Below the pieces are notes generated by a model. That model saw only the letters and a list, made by a program, of their open reading frames with translations. It had not been told where the DNA came from and did not search any database. From the NCBI GenBank assembly GCA_024760905.1, contig CM045745.1, positions 15,728,782 through 15,792,781 of the forward strand: a DNA stretch of 64,000 nt, written 5' to 3'. Both the position numbers and the translations under genes were made by a program. Below are positions 1-11,769 of the stretch, piece by piece (positions within the stretch are counted from its first letter, which is position 1; the number at the start of each line of letters is the position of its first letter). The DNA is from Plotosus lineatus (taxonomy: Eukaryota > Chordata > Actinopteri > Siluriformes > Plotosidae).

Positions 1-2131
1 AATATATATCTAAAAATCGAATCAAGAAAAACAGAAAAATAACGTTCATGGCTTTTTCACTTCCTTTCTGTCCCTGTAGCTCAATTGACAAACCAAGCCT
101 TGCTTTGTGTTCTTAAGCCTGAATTAGTTAGATACACTGATTGGTCTGTGTTGAGCCCTGGAACATTCCTCCCTCTGCAAAACATTTTCTCAAATTAAGG
201 AAGAAAGGGTTACACACCACGATCAATCATCCATCAAATCTCCCATCAACCCTCTCTCTCTCTCTCTCTCTCTTTCTCTTTCTCTCATACTATATATCAT
301 CCCAGTCATGGAGCAGAGTGAGATCAAATCTGTCACCTTCACCTCTTCTTTCTCATGTTCTTTCAACAGTGAGTGGGCATGAGCAGGGCAGAATCACAGA
401 AACATCAGGCAAATGAAGTCCCTCAAATGGAAAAAATCTTTATCCAGCCACTATAGCAAACACATTAATTGGAATATATCTTTATACGATTTAAAGAAAA
501 AAAAAAGAATAGAGAAAAGGGTAGGTGTGAGACAGCTTATGCCTTGTAATTAGCCTCACAAAGGCTTTGGCAGAAAAGAGATCAGCAGTGGACAGCTAAC
601 CAGTCTCTGGCCGAGGATTGATCACCCTTGGTCGGCACACCTCTGGAGGATGTCGTGGACAATGCCGAAACATCCGATGAAAGAGGATTCCACCCGATGA
701 AGAGACTGGTGCATGGTTTCACCCATTTTTTAAAAGTACATATGAAAAGAAATGACAGTAATTTCAGTGTTACTGGCGAGTATTTCTGCAGTATTTCTCT
801 ATAGTGTGGGTCTTATCTTAAGGTCAAATAGTCACCGAAAGAGACAGAAAGTGATTATATTGCTCTGGCCATATAAATACAAAAAGTAGTATGTATTTAT
901 TTTATATATTTTATACAGCCACTGAAATATTTGATAGCACATGCTTTTCTGATTGATTTTCTTCCACAATTGTTTCTTTAAAAAAAAAATCGTAAACACA
1001 TTTAGACATAAGAAATGTGCAAGTTACATTTCCACATAATTCAAAGTCCTCCAGCAGAAAGTTAGGGGGAAATAATTCACCTGCTGCTTTCCATAGGAAT
1101 TGAAGGCACCTGGTTGGTATCGTCAGCCTGCCATACTTTCTAGTTCTTTATGGAAGTTGAATTGCTTTTGAAATTCAGCGTTGAGTCATGATCAAAGACT
1201 CAATGCGTTGCCAAGCATCAACTTTGTTAGAAGTGATGTCAAGTAAATGTGAGGGCACGCAATGGAATTTCTTTTCTCTTTCACCTATTAACCGGGAATA
1301 ATGCATCGAGGGAACATTACATGTTAGGATTTATTACATTTAAAAATGTATTACTTGATAAAAGAGTTTAAGATTAAGACCAATAGGCTGTCACCAGTAA
1401 GATTACCTTACTTTGATTAATATTATCATATGCCTATTACATAGAAAATAGAAAATCTACCTGTGTAATCTTATCACCGCTTGCCTGTCCCATAAAAATG
1501 CTTCTTTAGAATCCTTACTTAAAATATATTCCCGTCTCCCAGAGCGGATATCTACAGGCTTTTTGGATCTAACAGCTCCAATACATCAAACCATATAATC
1601 TTATTAGAATACTCTGTGATTCTGATGTTAGTACATATAACAAAACAGGAACAATATCTTCTGTTAGTTTCATGTTGTGTAGCATGAGCACACGCAAAAT
1701 AAAATATAAAATACAATAAAAGGTTTTTGCCTTGTGATTGTCTGCTACCTTAAATAGATGTTTCATTGTAGTGTGTCCTGTGACTCTTGGCCTCCGAATG
1801 ATGTATCAGGATTACTGTCATTAAATCTGACTGTTATGAGTTCTCAGAAATGACAGTTGGCCCAGTGCATCTGAAATGTGCTAATGCACTTCTTCGAAAT
1901 TTACTGAGGGGCTTATGGGGATAGACCTGGCTTCAGCACACACGTACAGCCTTCAGGCAGGTTTATTTGTCATATATGTGGCCAAACACACTGAATAACA
2001 TATTTTGGACGACAGAGGCATGTGTATGTGTGGGTTCTACATATATTTAAATGATCCATGCACATGAGCTTTGCAGAGAGATATAAGCAGCAAACCTTTG
2101 ATGAGTGCTCACATGAACTATTTATGACTTG
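1..2131. other. Unique AT-rich DNA, no gene seen
   Basis: No repeat family, RNA gene or coding exon is recognised. A (CT)n microsatellite lies at 252-287. The short open frames show no domain and have simple-sequence or AT-rich composition. The stretch around 600-720 is less AT-rich and contains a short near-repeat (cccgatga / tccgatga), which may be a conserved non-coding piece, but nothing decides this. Confidence 0.5.
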
Positions 2132-2207
2132 CACCCAGAGAGCAGTTGGGGGTTAGGTCCCTTGCTCAAGGGCACTTCAGCCATGAAGGTGGAGGAAGGG
2201 AAGGTGT
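2132..2207 (-). mobile_element. SINE-G fragment
   Basis: This piece (ttgctcaagggcacttcagc, then the ggtggaggaagggaagg motif) matches the segment at 11140-11210, which belongs to a minus-strand SINE-like element whose better copies lie at 10950-11215 and 25290-25600. It is cut off by the SINE-A copy that starts at about 2221. Confidence 0.5.
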
Positions 2208-2220
2208 AGCTCTCTCCCTC

Positions 2221-2450
2221 GCATGCATGTGGCCTAGTGGTGCTAGATCGCTGATCCTAAGGTTGGGGATTCGAGTTCCATTCTCCACAAGGTTGTCACT
2301 GACCACCCCGCCCCCAATGCAGCTAACTGGGTTATCAAAGGCCGGCCATGTCTCTCATTATCTATGGTGAGAAGTTCATGTAAAAGAACCATTGCTGACT
2401 TTTGTAAAGAGTAGCTGCAAAGCCGTCAGCATGTTTCCACGTGAAAGGAC
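2221..2450 (+). mobile_element. SINE-A copy, 3' end lost
   Basis: It begins with the tRNA-like head (tggcctagtggtgctagatc, then a B-box-like ggattcgagttcc) followed by the SINE-A body (cagctaactgggttatcaaa, the gtctctca block and the aagaaccattgctgac block). It ends after the agctgcaaagccgtcagc block without either of the two 3' tails seen in other copies, so its tail class is unknown. Confidence 0.75.
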
Positions 2451-2939
2451 CTGGCCACCTATCACATTACCTTAGTTGAGATTACAAGATGACTTTTCAT
2501 CTCAGTCACAGCAGCTCAAAAATAGAGCCGTCTGACAGATGCATGCAGTTCGGTAATCGAACCAGTCACCTGTTAAGTCCCAAACCTGATTCTCCAATTA
2601 TTAGGGCATGATTTTACCCGGTTAGATAACGTCTTCCTTTCTTTTTCTTCATCTTGCTACTGGCATTTCAGTTTCAATTCAAAGTGACACTTTTCAAAAT
2701 GTACATTGGCAAACTGTACTGTGTTTACTCCGATCTTCTATGGCTTCTGCTCAAGCCTACATAGTGAATCTTTACATATGAGGCATTAGTATATACTACT
2801 ACACAGAAGTGACACACTCACATTATAAATCAATTTTTACAAGAGAGTCATTAGTATCATGCTTTAAAATGTAAAAATAAAAAATAAAAATCTCATTTTT
2901 ATAAATTTTTCATGTTATGCATTGAAGCATATACTAAAG

Positions 2940-3353
2940 CAGGGGTCCCCAACCACTGGGCCGTGGACCGGTCCAGGTCCGTGGCTCAATTGGTACCGGG
3001 CCGCAGAAGAAATATTTATTATTAATTATTATATAATTATTTCTATTTTATTTATTATCTGAGTCTAAACGATCTTTATTTCTAAAAAATGTTTTATTTT
3101 GAAAAATGACCAGATTCTCTCGGTTACATGTCGGTCATTTGAGCGCTAAAATGTAACCCACAAGAGGACGGCACATGAACAGAGGCAAGTTGGACATGTT
3201 TCAAACAATAGTGGGGATTTTGGGTGAGACTGAGCCTGAGCCTTCATCTCCCAGCTGGTGCACCATCACCTGTTTTTTTTTTTGTAGAAAATTTCAAGCT
3301 CTCTTTTCCAACCAACTTTATTTCAGCTGTTGAACAATAGCATTCATGGACTG

Positions 3354-3405
<52 letters not shown>

Positions 3406-3491
3406 ACAATCTATGATACCCCCCCCCCCGGTCCGCGGTCAAACTGTCAAGTGTTGACCGGTCCACGGTGATAAAAAGGTTGGGGTCACTG
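2940..3491. mobile_element. hAT-type MITE, 552 bp, with 8-bp TSD
   Basis: Terminal inverted repeats start caggggtccccaacc and end ggttggggtcactg. The element is flanked by a perfect 8-bp direct repeat tactaaag at 2932-2939 and 3492-3499, the duplication length typical of hAT transposases. There is no transposase frame; the interior is AT-rich with a (TTA)n run (about 3360-3402) and a C run (about 3420-3429). It is therefore a non-autonomous derivative. A shorter relative lies at 4154-4495. Confidence 0.9.
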
Positions 3492-3499
3492 TACTAAAG

Positions 3500-3503
<4 letters not shown>

Positions 3504-3576
<73 letters not shown>
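3504..3576. repeat. (AT)n microsatellite
   Basis: A nearly pure AT dinucleotide array that begins directly downstream of the right-hand target duplication of the hAT MITE. Confidence 0.95.
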
Positions 3577-3581
<5 letters not shown>

Positions 3582-3857
3582 TACTAAGTATAAAACACAT
3601 ACTAAATAAGTTGTAAACAAAACTTTACACAGTTGGATTTCCCCTGTGTCCCTGAAGTACATATGTTATGTTCTGAGTGAGAATTTACTTCTGTTATTTC
3701 AACCACACACAGTGAAAATATGTAAATACAAACTGTAAACATCTGGTTTCATCATATATTCTATTTCATATGAAAATTTTGGATGAGACTAAGTCAAGCT
3801 TCATTGTCATGCAGATTACCCAGATTGCTGTAATGCACATAGAAGGGAGAGAATCAG

Positions 3858-4524
3858 TTCATTTCTGTAACCGCTTAATCCTAATATGGCACCCATCCCA
3901 GCTGACTCCGGGCGAGGGCAGAGTTCCAGCCGGAACAGCTCTCCAGGCCATCGCAGGGCAGAAACATGCTGACGGCTTTGCAGCTACTCTTGTCAAAAGT
4001 CAACAATGGTTCTTTTACAGCCTCACACCATACACAGTGAGAGACATGACCAGCCTTTGATATCCCAGTTAGCTGCACTGGAGGAGACAGTGACAACCTG
4101 TGGTGAGTGGGGCTTGAACCCCCACCTTAGGATTAGTGATCCATCACCTGTACTAGTGGTCCCCAACCACCGGTCCGTGGCTCAATTGGTACCAGTCCGC
4201 AGAAGAAATAATTAATTATTTCCTTTTTATTTATTATCTGATTCTGAACAATCTTTAATTTTCAAAAAGTCTTTTATTTTGAAAAATGACCGGATTCTCT
4301 TGGTTATATGTCGGTTATTTGAGTACTAAAATATAACCCACAAGGGGTTAATAATAATAATAATAATAATTTTTTTATATGAATGTTATATTTACAATAC
4401 AAACAATCTATGCCCCCCCCAACCCCACCCCCGGTCCGCAGTAAGTTTGCCAAGTGTTGACCGGTCCATGGTGATAAAAAGGTTGGGGACCACTGACCTA
4501 TACCACTCGGCCACCACTGACCCG
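3858..4524 (-). mobile_element. SINE-A (L2-like tail), split by a hAT MITE
   Basis: Read on the minus strand, the tRNA-like head lies at about 4080-4524, the body at about 3960-4080, and the L2-like tail (gggcgagggcag, taaccgcttaatcc as read on plus) at 3858-3960. The head is interrupted by the hAT MITE at 4154-4495; removing that insert and one target copy restores the usual order of the head. The tRNA-type B box is visible as cttgaacccccacc on the plus strand. Confidence 0.85.
4154..4495. mobile_element. hAT-type MITE, 342 bp, inserted in SINE-A
   Basis: It has the same ends as the 552-bp element at 2940 (gtggtccccaaccac and ggttggggaccactg) but a shorter interior, so it is a deletion derivative of that family. 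Flanking octamers acctgtac (4146-4153) and acctatac (4496-4503) differ at one base and fit an aged hAT target duplication. Confidence 0.88.
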
Positions 4525-5147
4525 GAGAGAATCTATACATAAAATACTGTACTCCTGAAAAAAAATTATGTTTACAGTACATTGCACACTGGGTTAATAT
4601 TGCATAGCAATAGTAATGGGACTCAAGAGTAAGAAGAAGTCCTATGTTAGTGTGGGTTGGGTGTGTGAGTGATGGCTTCTGGCAAAGCACTGTTCTTGAA
4701 CCTCGCTGTTCTGCTTTGAAGGCTGCGGTACCTCTTGCCAGAGGCCAGCAGTAAGATCAGTCCATGGTGGGGGTGGAAGGGGTCTCTGGAGATGTTGTGA
4801 GCCCTGGTCAGACAGTGTTTACCCGTAATGCCCTGGATGGAAGGCAGAACAGTTCCAGTACTCTTTTTCCGCTGTCCTCACCACCCCCTGCAGGGACTTT
4901 CAGTCAGAGGCACTTCAGGCTCCTGACCAGACAGAGATGCAGCTGGTCTGTATGCTCTCTATAGTGCCTCTGTAGAATGGTGAGAATTTGGGAGTGGGGA
5001 GGTGTGTAATGCTCATCCATCACAGAAAATGCATTTGCTGCTGAGCTCTCTTTATTCGAGCTCCTGTGTGAAGGGACCAGGTCAGAATGTCCGTTTTCTG
5101 CACCCGTGTAGAACCTGGTTTCTCATATGTCAGTGTAGTATCTAGCC

Positions 5148-5360
5148 CAGGGGTGCTCAATCCTGCTTTTGGAGATCTACCTTCCAGATGACTTTATCTC
5201 CAACCCTAATGCGGCCCATGTGACATGTAAGACCCAGTCAGGTCTTAAGACAGGTCTTAGTCCCTTGATTAGAAGATTGGATGGTCAGGTGGGCATGATC
5301 AGGGTTGGAGCGAATGCCTTCTGGAAGGGAGATCTCGAGGAGCAGGATTGAGCACCCCTG
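5148..5360. mobile_element. Short TIR MITE (caggggtgctcaatc ends), 213 bp
   Basis: Inverted ends of about 25-30 bp: caggggtgctcaatcctgct on the left and agcaggattgagcacccctg on the right, followed inward by matching ggagatct pieces. No coding capacity. The ends resemble hAT-type MITEs of fish, but I could not find a matching 8-bp duplication, so the superfamily is an inference. Confidence 0.75.
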
Positions 5361-5587
5361 CTTTTAATCTCTAACCATGCTACAACACTTAACTCGTTCT
5401 TATTATTTCTAATTAGTTCTTATAACTAATTAACTTATTAATTAAGCACAGCACTCTCATGATCAGTCTCTGTTATAGTAAATAAAAAAGCAGGAAAGAT
5501 CAACGAGAAGAGTATTGTAATCTGAGTGACTTTGTCAAGGACCACACTGATGGGTAAACAACTGTCCATCCATGCATACATTGCATT

Positions 5588-5957
5588 CGTTTTCTGTAAC
5601 CGCTTAATCCTAATTAGGGACACGGGGAGGCTGGCGCCCATCCCAGCCGACTATGGGCGAGGGCAGAGTACACCCTAGACAGCTTGCCAGGCCGTCGCCC
5701 CCGGAAGGATCCAATGGAAGGACAGAAGCTGATACGACTGGGTTCCAGCCTGCAGGAGTTACCAAAACGTTGCTGTGAACGAACTGCCTCAGGGGACTCC
5801 GACTCCCGATTAGAAACACAACACGCTGACGGCTTTGCAGCTATTCTTGACGAAAGTAAACAATGGTTCTTCCCCATGAACCTCACACCATAGACAGTGA
5901 AAGGCATGGGCCGGCCTGTAATAACCCAGTTAGCTGCACTGTGGGGGTGGGGGGTGG

Positions 5958-5992
<35 letters not shown>

Positions 5993-6075
5993 ACAACCCG
6001 TGCAGAGTGGGGCTTGTACCCACAACTATAGGATCAGTGATCCAGCGCCCTTTACCACCAGGCCACTGCTGCCCC
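5588..6075 (-). mobile_element. SINE-A (L2-like tail) with internal insert and GT expansion
   Basis: The order on plus is tail (taaccgcttaatcctaatta, then gggcgagggcag), body (tgaacctcacaccatagaca) and head (about 6000-6075). About 110 bp (5699-5808) of unrelated GC-richer sequence interrupts the tail/body junction, where other copies read directly into aaacacgctgac. The normally C-rich spacer of the body has become a G-rich tract plus a (GT)n array at 5959-5990. Confidence 0.8.
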
Positions 6076-7350
6076 TTACATGAGAGCAATGCTAATAAAA
6101 CTGAGATAAATAATGAATGTCATATTAATGGTAATGATGGCTGAATAAGTAAGTAAATGAATAAATAAACAAGTAGTAATAACCCAGTGTAGAAATGCTT
6201 ATATCTTGTTGGAAGTACGTGAGACGAAGTTACCCAGCCTTCAGTGTCTAATGCTCTTTACACATTCCTTGTTTTTATTATGCTGGTGCCTATCATCTGG
6301 TTTTGATGATAGCGTTTGGATACAGCTGTGTGTAATCAACATAGATTTTGTATGCATAGAGACCATAAACCATAAATATTTACAAACTTTTTTCTCAGGA
6401 AATGACATCATTATGGTCAGCCAGATATTGATTAATTACAAGCTTCTTTGCAAATCAAGGTAAAAAGGGATTTAGATTGACTGTCCAAGGCCACGCTAGC
6501 TGAAAGAAGAGGAAACACATGAAGTAAGGGCAACTGATCCAGTTTAAACATTGTTTTGAGAAGGAACTTTCAGTTTTCTTATTGCTATTCTGTTGTTTTG
6601 AGAAAAGGGAACTCACACAGAAGGGATCAGGATCACGTTTTTAACGTCTTCTCATATATCATATAGAAGCATACATTGGTAGTCAGTGTGGGATAAGGTT
6701 TTTTGTTTTTTTTTGGGGGGGGGGGGTGTTAGTCAGATCTCAAATTTGTAATCGTGTGATACAGAAACGAGTCTGGTGGTTTAGGATTAAGGCTTAAATT
6801 CCTGTGTTCATTACATTCATAATGAGCATTGCTGTTTTTCTCACCAAATCCGCCCCATGTCAAGTTTAAATGCATACATTCACCATAACATCAACGTGAA
6901 GGCTGTGTCAAATAATAATATAATCTACAAATCCTCAACCTCTGCCACCAAATATATTTTACAGAAAGAACAGGAGTGACTGAGACTCCACATTCAGAAA
7001 AATGGAGCTGTAACCTTCAGCTGAACTCCGAGAAGGATGAGTAGAATCACAGATATGTCCTTGGCAGTGATTCGTTCATTTCCATGTGGGTTGCATTTGT
7101 AAGGTTGTGTTTGTTTAAAGCGTCTCTCCACTTTTTGCCTTATTGAACGGCTATGCCTTTTATTTTTTCACTCCAACAAGGAGTTTGATGGCTTCTTTCA
7201 TACTGACACTCGTTTCTAAACAACAACAATTTAGGAAATAATTTGCATTTGAAAATAGCACTTTGATAACACTGAGTCGAAATGATTAAAACATTTATAA
7301 CAGCAAATCTCAAATAAACAATAATTAAATTCCTTTCCATGCCTTTCCAT
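6076..7350. other. No recognised gene
   Basis: AT-rich unique sequence with a T-run followed by a G-run near 6700-6727. No repeat family or convincing exon was recognised. Confidence 0.45.
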
Positions 7351-7352
7351 GG

Positions 7353-7355
<3 letters not shown>

Positions 7356-7411
<56 letters not shown>

Positions 7412-7490
7412 TATATACATACATACATACACACACATATATATATACATATATATATATATATACACTCACACACACACACATTTATAT
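7356..7490. repeat. Compound (TA)n/(CATA)n/(CA)n microsatellite
   Basis: An alternating purine-pyrimidine tract directly upstream of the pogo-C element. The reading frames it generates (runs of YI or TH) are artefacts of the repeat. Confidence 0.95.
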
Positions 7491-7491
7491 A

Positions 7492-8278
7492 CAGTGATAC
7501 CTCAGCTCACGAACATAATTGGTTCCCAGAAAGTGTGTGTAAGGCGAAAAGTTCGTCTTCCGAACATTTATTTCCCATAAGAAACCATTAAAATGAGAAT
7601 AATCCATTCCCAGGTCCCCATAAAACATAATTTTCTACTAAATAAGCCTTAAAACTACACAAAATATACCTTATTTTATGTATAATAAATGTGCTATTTT
7701 ATTGTAATTAAAGAAATAAACTGTACTGTATAATAAAGTCGTTTTATTTACCTTTGTGATGGTAGTTGATGGCTTGATGGAATGGAGTGGGAGGAGGAGG
7801 GAGGGAGGGACTTACTGTTTGGAAGGAGTGTTTGGAAACGCCTACTGTTTGGAAACACCCTTAGCCACACACACACCCTTAATAGCTTCCTTGTTCTTAA
7901 GGATGGTAGCAATGGTAGACTTAGCGTACTGGTACTGGGACGCTAAGTCACACAAACGCACACCTCGTTCGTGTTTTTCAATGATCTCCGCCTGTGGTGG
8001 GTCTTTTTCGGTCCCATAATAGCAAAAGTGCACTCAATATGGTCCAAAATGTCTAGCAAACACAAACCACTTCCGCACTCAAAGAAAGGGGGTGACGAAC
8101 TGTGACGCCGTGAGCGTGCGTCAGCTTCTCGTGGCCGCCACCGTGGCGCTGTTCGACCGCGTGGTTTGATTCATCCGCCGAAAACTAGTTCGTTAGCAGA
8201 GACTATATGCTCGCAAATTTAATGTTCTTGAGGCGAAAAGTTCGTGAGCTTAAGCGTTCGTCAGCGGAGGTTTTACTG
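7492..8278 (-). mobile_element. pogo/Tigger-like deletion derivative, pogo-C copy 1
   Basis: The left end is cagtgatacctcagctcacg and the right end is cagcggaggttttactg, an imperfect inverted pair (CAGT-AAACCTCCGCTGACG when reversed) flanked by TA on both sides. The minus strand carries a remnant of a CENP-B/Tigger helix-turn-helix (EIIEKHERGVRLCDLA at about 7920-8000), but the rest of the transposase is missing. A small indel near 8000 puts the likely MGPKK start out of frame with the helix. The second copy at 47672-48462 is very similar. Confidence 0.85.
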
Positions 8279-8337
8279 TATATATATATACATACATACA
8301 TACATACATACACACACACATATATATACATATATTA
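8279..8337. repeat. (TA)n/(CATA)n/(CA)n microsatellite
   Basis: This continues the microsatellite seen on the other side of pogo-C copy 1, which suggests that the element inserted into a pre-existing TA-rich array. Confidence 0.9.
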
Positions 8338-8431
8338 GTTTCAAAAGTAAAAGACAAACACACACCTTTATATCAGTAATGCTAGGTCACATTTTGACTG
8401 AAAAATAACCATCAAATTCATCAATCATCAA

Positions 8432-8967
8432 AGGGTCAGGGGAAGCTGGCACCCATCTCAGCCGACTCTGGGCGAAGGCAGAGTACACCCTGGACAGCTC
8501 GCCAGGCCAATGCAGGGCAGAAACATGCTTATAGCTATGCTACAACAATGGTTCTTTTACATGAAGCTCACAGTCCAGAGGTGGGCAATCTTATCTGCAA
8601 AGGGCTGGTGTCGGTGCAGGTTTTCACTTCAACCAAACAATAGCCACACCTTCCATCTGTTTCCACCAATCAATGATCATCAAAAGAAAAGAAAAAAACC
8701 CTAGATTGGACATTACTGTTTCAATTCTGAAGTGGAGCCATCTTGGTGAGATCACCTTGCTTTAAGTCTTAAACAGTAATGTCCAATATAGGGTTTTTTT
8801 TATTTTTTTTATTTTGATAATCAGTGATTGGTGGAAACCGGTGGAAGGTGTGGCTATTGTTTGGTTGAAGTGAAAACCTGCACCCACACCGGCCCTATGC
8901 GGATAAGATAGCACACCCCTGCCATATACAGTGAGAGACATGGGCAGCCTTTGAATACACTTGTGGC
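8432..8967 (-). mobile_element. SINE-A (L2-like tail) split by a foldback MITE
   Basis: The tail and part of the body lie at 8432-8575 (ctgggcgaaggcagagtaca, aacaatggttcttttacatg) and the body resumes at about 8922 (ccatatacagtgagagacat). The foldback MITE at 8576-8921 separates them. The tRNA head is missing. Confidence 0.75.
8576..8921. mobile_element. Foldback MITE with arms of about 150 bp
   Basis: The left arm (cagaggtgggcaatcttatc onward) and the reverse complement of the right arm (caggggtgtgctatcttatc onward) align over roughly 150 bp, including gtgcaggttttcacttcaac and the ccaccaatca block. Only about 40 bp in the centre are not paired. There is no reading frame of note. The CAGRGGTG-type ends suggest a hAT-related MITE, but a clear target duplication is not preserved. 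Confidence 0.85.
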
Positions 8968-9029
8968 TGTAACGTGACAAAACGTGGCAAAGTTTAAGGG
9001 CCATGAATATTTTTTGCAAACCACACAAG

Positions 9030-9401
9030 GGCAGTGGTGGCCTGATGGTAACGGTGGGGGTTTGAGTCCCACTCTCCATATGCTTGTTACTGCACAGAAA
9101 CCCCACCCCTCCAAATGCAACTAACTGGGTTATCAAAGGCCGGACATGTCTCTTACTGTCTATGGTGTGAGGTTGATGTAAAAGAATCATTACTGACTTT
9201 CATAAAGAGGAGCTGCAAAGCCGTCAGCGTGTTTCCGCCCCTTGCTAAAGGCTTTTGTTAGGAAGGTCATCCGACGTAAAAACCAACGCCAAATCAAACA
9301 TGCGAATCATTAATATATGAATTCCCTGAAGATGGAGGCAGATGATTCACTGTGGTGACCCCTGAGAGAAAAAGGGAACAGCCAAAAGGAAAAGAAGAAG
9401 A
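9030..9401 (+). mobile_element. SINE-A with RTE-like tail
   Basis: It has the tRNA-like head (ggcagtggtggcctgatggt), the body (aactaactgggttatcaaag) and the RTE-type tail: ggtcatccgacgtaaaaacc, catgcgaatcat, and a terminus cagatgattcactgtggtga followed by cccctgagag and an A/G-rich end. Of all copies here, its last 70 bases most resemble the 3' end of the RTE LINE at 19959. Confidence 0.85.
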
Positions 9402-9710
9402 TAGTCAAATCCATTACTGAAATTTTTTATATTATATTTCATAAGTGTGTGTTCAGGACACCGTGAACTTCAAACAAAACAGCCTCACATTAACATTAGG
9501 AGAATTAAGTAATTCGGAGTTTTTTGTTTAATCTATCAAATGTGTGTAAATTTAAAAGCATAAAAAAGTTTCATTCATTTATACCTTACATTAAAGTTCC
9601 ATTTATTTAACTTTATGAGAGAAAATGACACCACAGTGCTGAAAGCTGAAACCTTGCTTGTAAACATATGACCTTGTAGCTTGTACACATATGTTGACAG
9701 TTTAATTTTA

Positions 9711-9776
<66 letters not shown>

Positions 9777-10038
9777 CATTTAATAAATTATTTATTTGCT
9801 TATTTATTGGTTCATTCATAGCAGTAGTTCAATATTTCCTGCTTCAAGGTAAATAATAGATGCTTTTGGCACATTGAGATTTTTTTTAATGTGTATGACG
9901 ATTGCATGGTGAAGATTTTATAAGGAGTGGTTTATTCAGAATTTTTTGCAAGGTGCTATAACTAGTTTTTTTTTTTTTTGCCTCATATTAAGGAGCAAAG
10001 ATTTTGCAAAAAAAAAGTGTTTACAGGATATGCATCTA
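9402..10038. repeat. AT-rich DNA with (TTA)n microsatellite
   Basis: A (TTA)n array occupies about 9709-9776. The rest is AT-rich with T and A runs, and no gene is seen. Confidence 0.7.
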
Positions 10039-10128
10039 TTACATGTAAAATGCGGTTCAATTTACGAAAAATCCAGGTTAAGAAAAAGGCTCTGGAACGG
10101 ATTACTTTGGTAAGGTGAGGTACCACTG
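10039..10128 (+). mobile_element. pogo-B 3' end fragment
   Basis: It carries acatgtaaaatgcggttcaa, ggctctggaacggatta and the terminus aaggtgaggtaccactg followed by TA. These match the 3' ends of the fuller copies at 27586-28346 and 60516-61162. The 5' part is missing. Confidence 0.85.
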
Positions 10129-10262
10129 TACTGTGTTTATCGGTTGTCTTCTGGAAATGTTAATTTTTTCACTTGATTCTTTATTGTCATGTAAATCACA
10201 GCAACCTTCATTATATTTTTATCTGAAAAGTGGCATCTTATATGGGATATACAGCTATATAA

Positions 10263-10825
10263 TTGCAGCTAACTGAATTATCAAAGTCTGGCCATGTCTC
10301 TCACTGTCTAAGGTGGATAAAGGTAGGTAAAGTCCTTTGGGCTTTTTACACCCGAGCCATAGTGGCTCATCGGGGTTTCCATAGCGTTAAGAAACTAGGA
10401 GTTCAACTCCTCCTGGATGGGACGTTAGTCCATCGCAGGTTACCTTCCCAGTATATTTTTACTGGTACCCATTTATACTGCTGGGTGAATAGTGGCACAC
10501 TTGTGGTCAAGACCTTACCCAGGGGTCTTAGCACAGTGGGGGTCTAACTGGGGTTTGAACACACAACCGCCTGATCATGAGCCCAGCAGCTTAACCACTA
10601 CGCCACCGTCTCCACTCCCTAAGGTGGGAGGCATGTATAAAAAATAATGATAATAAAAATCCATTGCTGGCTGTTGTAAAGAGTAGACAACACAGCCGTC
10701 GACATGTTTCTGCTGTGCGATGGACTGGCAACTTGTACAGGTTGCGAGGTAACCTCGCCCAGAGTTGGCTGAGATGGGCACCAGCTTCCCTGTGATAAAA
10801 CGTTTTGTTCAGGATTAATATACGG
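10263..10825 (+). mobile_element. SINE-A (L2-like tail) split by SINE-C
   Basis: The body lies at 10263-10316 (gcagctaactgaattatcaa) and resumes at 10619 through the tail (gcgatggactggcaacttgt, ccagagttggctgagatggg). The head is missing. A SINE-C copy sits between the two parts. Confidence 0.8.
10317..10618 (-). mobile_element. SINE-C inserted in SINE-A
   Basis: On the minus strand the tRNA-like head (ggtggcgtagtggttaagc) lies at the high-coordinate end, followed by the body (tataaatgggtaccagtaaa, tatactgggaaggtaacc). The end near 10317 has the TTTACC-type tail. It is flanked by the 9-bp direct repeat ctaaggtgg at 10308-10316 and 10619-10627, as expected for LINE-mediated insertion. Confidence 0.88.
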
Positions 10826-10949
10826 GTGAATAAATATTTTTTATTTGATCATACATTGTGCCATCTACTCATTCAGGCCTACATTTCTGTTTTGACCTGA
10901 TGTCTTTAAAGCAACACAGAAAAACACGCCCTAAAGGACGAACACTTTT

Positions 10950-11028
10950 GACTTTTTTATTTTATTTATATACTGTATGAATCCCGTAAGAGAAACTATT
11001 TCCTCTGCATTTAACCCATCTGAAGGGA

Positions 11029-11106
<78 letters not shown>

Positions 11107-11215
11107 GGAGCAGTGGGCTGCCACACACATTGGGGTGCCCATAGAGCAGTTGGATTAAAGACCTTGTTCAAGTGCACTTCAGCCATTCATGTGGAGGAAG
11201 GGAAGGAAATATGTA
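10950..11215 (-). mobile_element. SINE-G copy with (CA)n array
   Basis: On the minus strand it ends with aaatgcagaggaaatagttt and ttacgggattcatacag, followed by an AAATA-type tail, which resembles the (ttccctcgtgggatta) terminus common in fish repeats. The (CA)n array at 11034-11104 is internal. The segment atgtgtgtggcagcccactg is shared with the copy at 25290. Confidence 0.65.
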
Positions 11216-11471
11216 TTACAGTTCACGTACGTTTTAAGCTGTAAGAGAACTTATTAACAACATTTATCACATAAGCCCGATTTCTCTAAATTCTGAACGT
11301 ACTAGTTTTTTTTTTTTTTTTGCTTCACACTCAAGCTCAGCAGTGTAAATGTTTTCTGTCCATGCGTTACATTTCCTGCTTTTCCCACCACATACTCACA
11401 TACAGTTGTGTAGTAAGCCTCATATCTTCAAAGTACGTATTCAATAGATTTGGAGTTATAATTATGTTTGG

Positions 11472-11663
11472 GGGTGGCAAGGAAATGTAGTGGTTAGCAT
11501 GTCTGCCTCACAGCAGTAAAGTCCAAGGATTGAGTCACAGGGCACAGGGAGGGCGTTCTTGTGCCAGGTTTGCTTGTTCTACCCATGCTTGTGTGGGTTT
11601 CCTCGGATTACTCCAGTTCCCCCCACCCCAAGTCTAAAGATATGCATGCATGACAAATTAATG

Positions 11664-11711
<48 letters not shown>

Positions 11712-11721
11712 TGTGTGTGTC

Positions 11722-11769
<48 letters not shown>

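Noticed and set aside
602..730. Possible conserved exon
   Set aside because: The region is less AT-rich but has no sustained frame with splice sites or domain similarity.
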